Source: Azospirillaceae bacterium (GTDB lineage: Bacteria > Pseudomonadota > Alphaproteobacteria > Azospirillales > Azospirillaceae). Taken from it: a DNA stretch of 35,819 nucleotides. Where the stretch lies: contig JANQJV010000333.1 in the NCBI GenBank assembly GCA_028281465.1, positions 1 through 35,819 of the forward strand, read 5' to 3'. Positions 35,815-35,819 of this stretch are shown piece by piece. Under the pieces are notes generated by a model that worked only from the letters and a program-made list of their open reading frames with translations, searched no databases and was not told where the DNA came from. The stretch's first letter is position 1, and every line of letters starts with the position of its first letter. The position numbers were made by a program, and so were the translations under genes.

Positions 35815-35819
35815 GGTCC

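Noticed and set aside
1..35819. CRISPR array, tRNA or rRNA genes
   Set aside because: No regularly spaced direct repeats, cloverleaf-like segments or rRNA-like conserved stretches were found by eye.

Overview
The window looks like a chromosomal stretch of an alphaproteobacterium. Its backbone genes are GC-rich (by eye about two-thirds G+C), it carries a sucA-sucB pair of alphaproteobacterial type, and it has a bacteriophytochrome, a membrane guanylyl/adenylyl-type cyclase and a sugar ABC system typical of that class. Rhodospirillales-like is my guess, not something the sequence proves. No rRNA, tRNA or CRISPR array was seen.

Layout. Bases 1-809 hold no gene I can support. Bases 810-3056 encode a bacteriophytochrome with an intact bilin pocket but a degenerate histidine kinase end. 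Bases 3208-10163 form a same-strand sugar operon: binding protein, two permeases with unusual extra membrane segments, an ATPase, an aldo/keto reductase and an amidohydrolase-2 lactonase. The enzyme pair suggests uptake and oxidation of L-fucose or a related sugar through a lactone. Bases 10379-14611 encode an RND efflux adaptor and pump. Bases 14649-16455 are scrambled: a BCCT transporter fragment ending at a palindromic element with perfect 30-bp arms, then a SET-domain gene lying between two 168-bp inverted repeats, then a helicase scrap. Bases 16456-18483 (minus) encode a dCache-HAMP-cyclase. Bases 18793-23047 encode 2-oxoglutarate dehydrogenase E1 and E2 (sucA, sucB).

From 23476 the window becomes a surface-polysaccharide region of lower GC. 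It holds a coupled minus-strand operon hisH2-hisF2-wbpG (amidination of an N-acetyl sugar), a GT4 glycosyltransferase, an O-antigen polymerase/ligase coupled to an unknown membrane-anchored protein, and a WcaJ-type polyprenyl-phosphate glycosyl-1-phosphate transferase that starts glycan synthesis. These genes are separated by decayed insertion sequences: an IS1380-like fragment, an IS21-like istA/istB remnant and an IS1634-like fragment.

The most notable items are the phytochrome whose phospho-acceptor His is replaced by Tyr533, the SET gene framed by inverted repeats that each lie just beyond a stop codon, and at least three unrelated families of palindromic repeats. Functional calls rest on motif recognition by eye; no searches were run.
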